Assembly: GCF_029892685.1 (NCBI RefSeq)
Contig: NZ_JARXVD010000007.1
Span: 157,390 to 221,389, forward strand
Direction: 5' to 3'
DNA from: Mycobacterium sp. OTB74
Lineage (GTDB): Bacteria; Actinomycetota; Actinomycetes; Mycobacteriales; Mycobacteriaceae
DNA length: 64,000 nucleotides
Part shown: positions 61,242 to 64,000 of the stretch, piece after piece
Numbering within the stretch: position 1 is the first letter of the stretch
How the letters are laid out: every line of letters starts with the position of its first letter
Made by a program: the position numbers and the translations under genes
The notes under the pieces: generated by a model
What the model was told of the DNA's origin: nothing
Seen by the model: only the letters and a program-made list of their open reading frames with translations
The model's database searches: none

Positions 61242-62240
61242 TCAGTATTGAACGAGGCAATACGTGACGTCGTGTGGTTCGTGCGCGAATGTAATATCCA
61301 CTCGCCCTGGGCAACTCGCATGCAGGTCCACGATATTGGCGATGCGATAAACCGTTTCATCGGACTTAAAATGATTTGTCATCCAGCGAGGTGATCCGTC
61401 TCTCGTCGATCTGCATTCGACTTTCTTCAGGTCGTGGCCACTGCTGTAGGCGATCTTCGGTGTTACGCAGTCGCCGATTTCGAACTTCGGGTCGATCAAG
61501 CTACCGACGAGCTTGAATCCACCAAACCCTATGATCAGAATTCCGGCAATGAATCCAAGCTTGAGCAGACCACGGTTCTTCGGCGGACCCGACGGATACG
61601 GACCCGACGGATACGGTCCCGACGGATACGGTCCCGACGCCTGCGACGCCGGAGTCGGACCGGGACCGACGCTGGGAGCCGCGCCCTCCGCCTGATTCGC
61701 CAGTCTCACCTGAGCCAGTAATTGGTGCACGTGCCGCGGCCACGGAAGCCTGCGGACACGCACGAACCAAGCGCCGCCGGCTGCAACCATCGTCACCAGC
61801 AGCCAGAAGAACCCGGGTGAGAACAAGAAGGCCAAGAGTGCAAACCCGGCCACGCCGGCAAGCAGATGGAACGGCTGCAGGCTGAACAGTGGGGCACCGC
61901 TGTTCGGGGAAGGCTGCTGCGCTGGACCAGATGGCGTTGTGCCCCAAGGCTGCGGCGGCACTACGGGAACCGACGGAAGCGAGTACTGGCCGGCATCGTG
62001 GCCGCCAGCGGCGGCTGGCGGCGGCAAGGGCGATGCCGCCGGCCCCACCGGCGGAGGCGGGTCAGTGTGCGCGGCAGGGGTAGGCCCGGCGCCGCTGTAT
62101 GTGGTACCCGCGGCGAACTTGCTGGGATCGACTACGGGCCGACCGGGCGGCCGCGGAGTGGGCTCAGTCTGTGAGGAAAAGTGCTGGGCAGCTTGACGGC
62201 GGTACTCCTGATGGGGATCAATGCTCCCGGTGTCGCTCAT
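61242..62240 (-). CDS. Proline-rich membrane protein with GPYPS repeats
   Basis: A 332-residue protein. The N-terminal 110 residues are Pro/Ala/Gly-rich. A hydrophobic pair (HLLAGVAGFALLAFLF and FFWLLVTMVAAGGAWFV, about 125-160) follows, then a basic linker, then four GPYPS repeats. A third membrane helix (LLKLGFIAGILIIGFGGFKLV) and an exported-looking C-terminal domain with four Cys (GDCVTPKIAYSSG, KKVECRS, LHASCPG, YCLVQY) close the protein. This resembles LppU/SCO3897-like mycobacterial membrane domains, tentatively. Function unknown. First of a three-gene minus-strand set. Confidence 0.7.
   Translation of the reverse strand: MSDTGSIDPHQEYRRQAAQHFSSQTEPTPRPPGRPVVDPSKFAAGTTYSGAGPTPAAHTDPPPPVGPAASPLPPPAAAGGHDAGQYSLPSVPVVPPQPWGTTPSGPAQQPSPNSGAPLFSLQPFHLLAGVAGFALLAFLFSPGFFWLLVTMVAAGGAWFVRVRRLPWPRHVHQLLAQVRLANQAEGAAPSVGPGPTPASQASGPYPSGPYPSGPYPSGPPKNRGLLKLGFIAGILIIGFGGFKLVGSLIDPKFEIGDCVTPKIAYSSGHDLKKVECRSTRDGSPRWMTNHFKSDETVYRIANIVDLHASCPGRVDITFAHEPHDVTYCLVQY
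61586..61645 (+). repeat. 15-bp tandem repeat encoding GPYPS
   Basis: Three near-identical 15-base units (GACCCGACGGATACG, GACCCGACGGATACG, GTCCCGACGGATACG) plus a diverged fourth. They lie inside the 61242-62240 gene and keep its frame, so copy number changes alter only the length of the Pro/Tyr linker. Confidence 0.85.
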
Positions 62241-62359
62241 TGCGGCTCCTAACCATCCAGCAAAGTCGCATAAATGCGCAAAGACTGAGGAGAGTTTACG
62301 GTGACGGCACCGCTACGAATGTCAGTCGTTCGGTTGAATTCACGTCCGTCCGCCAAACG

Positions 62360-62397
62360 CAAATGTGCCCAATTCCCTGAGGAATTGGGCACATTTG
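62360..62397 (-). terminator. Terminator of rplP-rpmC-rpsQ
   Basis: A perfect 17-base inverted repeat, CAAATGTGCCCAATTCC, loop CTGA, GGAATTGGGCACATTTG. It begins 25 bases after the rpsQ stop. This is a strong hairpin without a long T run. Confidence 0.85.
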
Positions 62398-62421
62398 AAA
62401 CTCTTCGCGATATAGCCTTCG

Positions 62422-62718
62422 CTACTTGGCCTTCTCGAGCACCTCGACCAGACGCCACCGCTTGGTGGCCGAGGTCGGACGGGTCTCCATCAGCGAGACG
62501 CGGTCGCCAATACCGGCCGACTCGTTCTCGTCGTGCGCCTTGACCTTCTTAGTGGTCCGGATGATCTTCCCGTACAGCGGGTGCATCTTGCGATCTTCCA
62601 GCTCGACCACAATGGTCTTCTGCATCTTGTCCGACACCACGTAACCGATCACGGTCTTGCGGCTGCCACGCGGCTTCTCGGTGCGCGCGGTGTGCTTGGG
62701 TCCCTTAGTTTCTGCCAT
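62422..62718 (-). CDS. rpsQ: 30S ribosomal protein S17
   Basis: A 98-residue S17 starting at the ATG at 62718 ([20 protein letters not shown]). The OB-fold core carries [20 protein letters not shown] and [19 protein letters not shown]17 is an early-assembly 16S-binding protein. It is two bases after rpmC and followed by a strong terminator, so it is the last gene of this fragment. In mycobacteria the same order (rplP-rpmC-rpsQ) ends the S10 operon. Confidence 0.97.
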   Translation of the reverse strand: MAETKGPKHTARTEKPRGSRKTVIGYVVSDKMQKTIVVELEDRKMHPLYGKIIRTTKKVKAHDENESAGIGDRVSLMETRPTSATKRWRLVEVLEKAK

Positions 62719-62720
62719 GA

Positions 62721-62951
62721 TCAATCCTTACCAACCGGCCCGGACGCCAGGCCCAACTCACGTTCACGCAGGATGGTGTACACCCGCGCAATCTCCTGAC
62801 GCACGGTACGCAGCCGGCGATTGTTTGCCAGCTGACCGGTCGCCATCTGGAAGCGAAGGTTGAACAGCTCTTCCTTCGACTCGCGCAGACGGGTGGTCAG
62901 CTCTTCCTCGGTCAGCTCACGCAGCTCGCCGGGCGAAGTTCCAACTGCCAT
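62721..62951 (-). CDS. rpmC: 50S ribosomal protein L29
   Basis: A 76-residue L29 starting at the ATG at 62951 ([20 protein letters not shown]). The helical hairpin carries [20 protein letters not shown] and [19 protein letters not shown]29 sits near the exit tunnel and contacts trigger factor and SRP. The ATG overlaps the rplP stop by one base. The open frame upstream of this start lies in rplP and is a shadow. Confidence 0.97.
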   Translation of the reverse strand: MAVGTSPGELRELTEEELTTRLRESKEELFNLRFQMATGQLANNRRLRTVRQEIARVYTILRERELGLASGPVGKD

Positions 62952-63367
62952 CAGAACTGCTCCTCTCGGGTCACGATGCGTGCCTTGATCGGCAACTTGT
63001 GGATAGCGCGGGTGAGCGCCTCGCGGGCGATCTTCTCGTCGGGGTAACTCAGCTCGAAGAGCACACGGCCCGGCTTGACGTTGGCGACCCACCACTCCGG
63101 CGAACCCTTACCCGAACCCATGCGGGTCTCGGCAGGCTTCTTGGTCAGCGGGCGGTCCGGGAAGATGTTGATCCACACCTTGCCGCCACGCTTGATGTGC
63201 CGGTTGATGGCGATACGAGCGGACTCGATCTGCCGGTTGGTGATGTAGGCATGGCCCAGGGCCTGGATGCCGTAATCACCGAAGCTCACCGAGGTGCCGC
63301 CACTGGCGATACCGCGCTGCTCCGGGTGATGCTGCTTGCGGTGCTTGACCTTGCGGGGAATCAGCAT
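62951..63367 (-). CDS. rplP: 50S ribosomal protein L16
   Basis: A 138-residue L16 starting at the ATG at 63367 ([19 protein letters not shown]). Family blocks are [41 protein letters not shown] and [21 protein letters not shown]16 shapes the tRNA-binding site near the peptidyl-transferase centre and is essential. It starts two bases after the stop of a reading frame ending EATES, which is the end of rpsC. Confidence 0.97.
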   Translation of the reverse strand: MLIPRKVKHRKQHHPEQRGIASGGTSVSFGDYGIQALGHAYITNRQIESARIAINRHIKRGGKVWINIFPDRPLTKKPAETRMGSGKGSPEWWVANVKPGRVLFELSYPDEKIAREALTRAIHKLPIKARIVTREEQF

Positions 63368-63369
63368 GA

Positions 63370-63405
63370 TCAGCTCTCCGTTGCTTCCGACGGTGCGTCG
63401 GCAGA
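63370..63405 (-). pseudogene. rpsC: 3' end of rpsC, upstream part missing
   Basis: The minus strand reads [15 protein letters not shown], then two bases, then the rplP ATG. Mycobacterial S3 ends in an Ala/Pro/Glu-rich tail finishing STES or similar (APVEAQSTES in M. tuberculosis). The normal body of S3 should lie upstream (63400-64000 on this strand), but that DNA encodes nothing like S3. So the ribosomal operon is cut at the last dozen codons of rpsC. Confidence 0.5.
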
Positions 63406-63484
63406 AATGGCGGCCATGTCGACCAAGCCCCCGAAGCAATCCCACGTGGCGATGCCGGTAGAAACCGCCGAGCGTCATCGGCCA

Positions 63485-63509
63485 CCGCGTGTCACGGGCG
63501 GACACGCGG
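63485..63509 (-). terminator. Hairpin after the Gln/Ala-repeat gene
   Basis: CCGCGTGTC-ACGGGCG-GACACGCGG is a perfect 9-base inverted repeat between the repeat gene (stop at 63647) and the rpsC tail. It is likely a terminator for that gene; if so, rplP-rpmC-rpsQ would need a promoter in the last 100 bases before rplP. The rest of the 279-base gap holds nothing I can name. Confidence 0.5.
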
Positions 63510-63646
63510 CCACGGCTATCGAGGCTGCCGACTCAACCAGATCCATATGCCATCTAGCGAAAGCGCGGCACAAACGACAACAGGTTGGACCACACGATCC
63601 TGCCTGAGCGAAAGGAAGTGTCCGTTGCCTGAATGATGTGTGATCA

Positions 63647-64000
63647 CTAGCAGAGTCCGGGCGCCGTAATTCCCCGAATACACAAGCCCGGCTTGGACCT
63701 ACCGCTGCTGCTGCCACCACCGCTCGATGACGAACTTCCGCTGCTTTGCTGCTGTCGTTGCTGCTGCTGCTGGCGTTGCCGCTCCTGCTCAGCCGCAGCA
63801 GCCGCCTGACGTTCCTGCTCAGCCGCAGCAGCCGCCTGACGCTCCTGCTCAGCCGCAGCAGCCGCCTGACGCCGCTGCTCAGCCGCAGCAGCTTGCCTAT
63901 CCTGTTCAGCCTGCTGCTGCGCCGCCTGCTGCTTCTGCTTGTCCTGCTCAGCCTGCTGCTGCGCCGCCTGCTGCTTCTGCTTGTCCTGCTCAGCCTGCTG
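63647..64000 (-). CDS. Gln/Ala-rich repeat protein, C-terminal part, 5' end beyond window
   Basis: A minus-strand frame open from the window edge to a TAG at 63647. It starts inside a repeat QAEQDKQKQQAAQQ (14 residues), then has four copies of a 10-residue unit (QAAAAEQERx type). A Gln tract, a Ser/Gly stretch (SSGSSSSSGGGSSSG) and a short end RSKPGLCIRGITAPGLC follow. The heptad-like Ala/Gln/Glu/Lys content predicts a long coiled coil or stalk. Two cysteines near the end could be lipid or disulfide sites. No family is recognised. Partial, so no start can be judged. Confidence 0.7.
   Translation of the reverse strand, partial: QQAEQDKQKQQAAQQQAEQDKQKQQAAQQQAEQDRQAAAAEQRRQAAAAAEQERQAAAAAEQERQAAAAAEQERQRQQQQQRQQQSSGSSSSSGGGSSSGRSKPGLCIRGITAPGLC
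63781..63984 (+). repeat. Tandem repeats: 4 x 30 bp and 2.4 x 42 bp
   Basis: 63781-63900 holds four 30-base units (GCTCCTGCTCAGCCGCAGCA core) and 63901-63984 two 42-base units, with a third begun at 63985 and cut by the window end. All unit lengths are multiples of three and preserve the reading frame, so this is coding repeat DNA, not CRISPR. Confidence 0.9.

Noticed and set aside
63781..64000. Short regularly spaced repeats that might be a CRISPR array
   Set aside because: The units are contiguous, multiples of three, in one open frame and have no spacers; they encode amino-acid repeats.

Overview
The window looks like the chromosome of a mycobacterium, most likely an environmental or rapid-growing (Mycolicibacterium-type) species. 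The evidence is high GC, the mycolic-acid dehydratase set hadABC, a cyclopropane/methoxy-mycolate-type methyltransferase, the Mce ATPase Mkl/MceG, recC-recB-recD, UsfY, a DUF732 protein, and gene order that runs (inverted) like the M. tuberculosis Rv0629c-Rv0670 stretch.

Layout. 1-9.1 kb (minus): 5' part of endonuclease IV, a membrane protein with an internal duplication, rpoC and rpoB (rifampicin region wild type). 9.6-12 kb (minus): mkl/mceG and rplJ-rplL. 12.1-17.9 kb (minus): ROK kinase, a small FabD2-type protein and a large GH38 alpha-mannosidase. 17.9-20.1 kb: a WYL regulator divergent from two DinB-fold genes, with a perfect palindrome between them. 20.3-23.8 kb (plus): ABC1/UbiB kinase, LipG-like hydrolase and mycolate methyltransferase. 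23.8-29.5 kb (minus): VanX-type dipeptidase, rplA-rplK-nusG-secE, tRNA-Trp, hadC-hadB-hadA, rpmG, tRNA-Met and tRNA-Thr. 29.6-31.4 kb (minus): nsrR-hmp nitric-oxide operon with a perfect 11-bp palindrome at its promoter. 31.5-43.4 kb (plus): glyoxalase-II-like MBL protein, two conserved proteins, echA3, recC, recB, recD.

43.4-64 kb is accessory or rearranged. It begins with usfY, an L,D-transpeptidase, an MFS transporter and a low-complexity secreted/anchored protein. Next comes an oxidoreductase/transport cluster (48.2-56.7 kb): OsmC-like, FAD monooxygenase, second FAD oxidoreductase, MFS exporter, MaoC dehydratase, HD-LuxR regulator and an ABCG-type half transporter. Nearly identical 20-bp palindromes lie upstream of its first gene and upstream of the ABC gene. 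After that (56.7-60.4 kb) is a graveyard of fragments: STAS, recombinase, tRNA 3' half, terminase and class III cyclase. Three small proline-rich/membrane genes follow. Last is an isolated tail of the S10 operon (end of rpsC, then rplP, rpmC, rpsQ), whose upstream side has been replaced by a Gln/Ala-repeat gene that runs off the window.

How it fits together: the first 43 kb are housekeeping functions (transcription, translation, mycolate synthesis, lipid import energy, NO detoxification, DNA repair). The 48-57 kb cluster reads as an inducible detoxification/efflux or lipophilic-metabolite module under a LuxR-type regulator; this is the best candidate for an undescribed system. The S10 fragment marks a rearrangement, a duplication junction or an assembly join.
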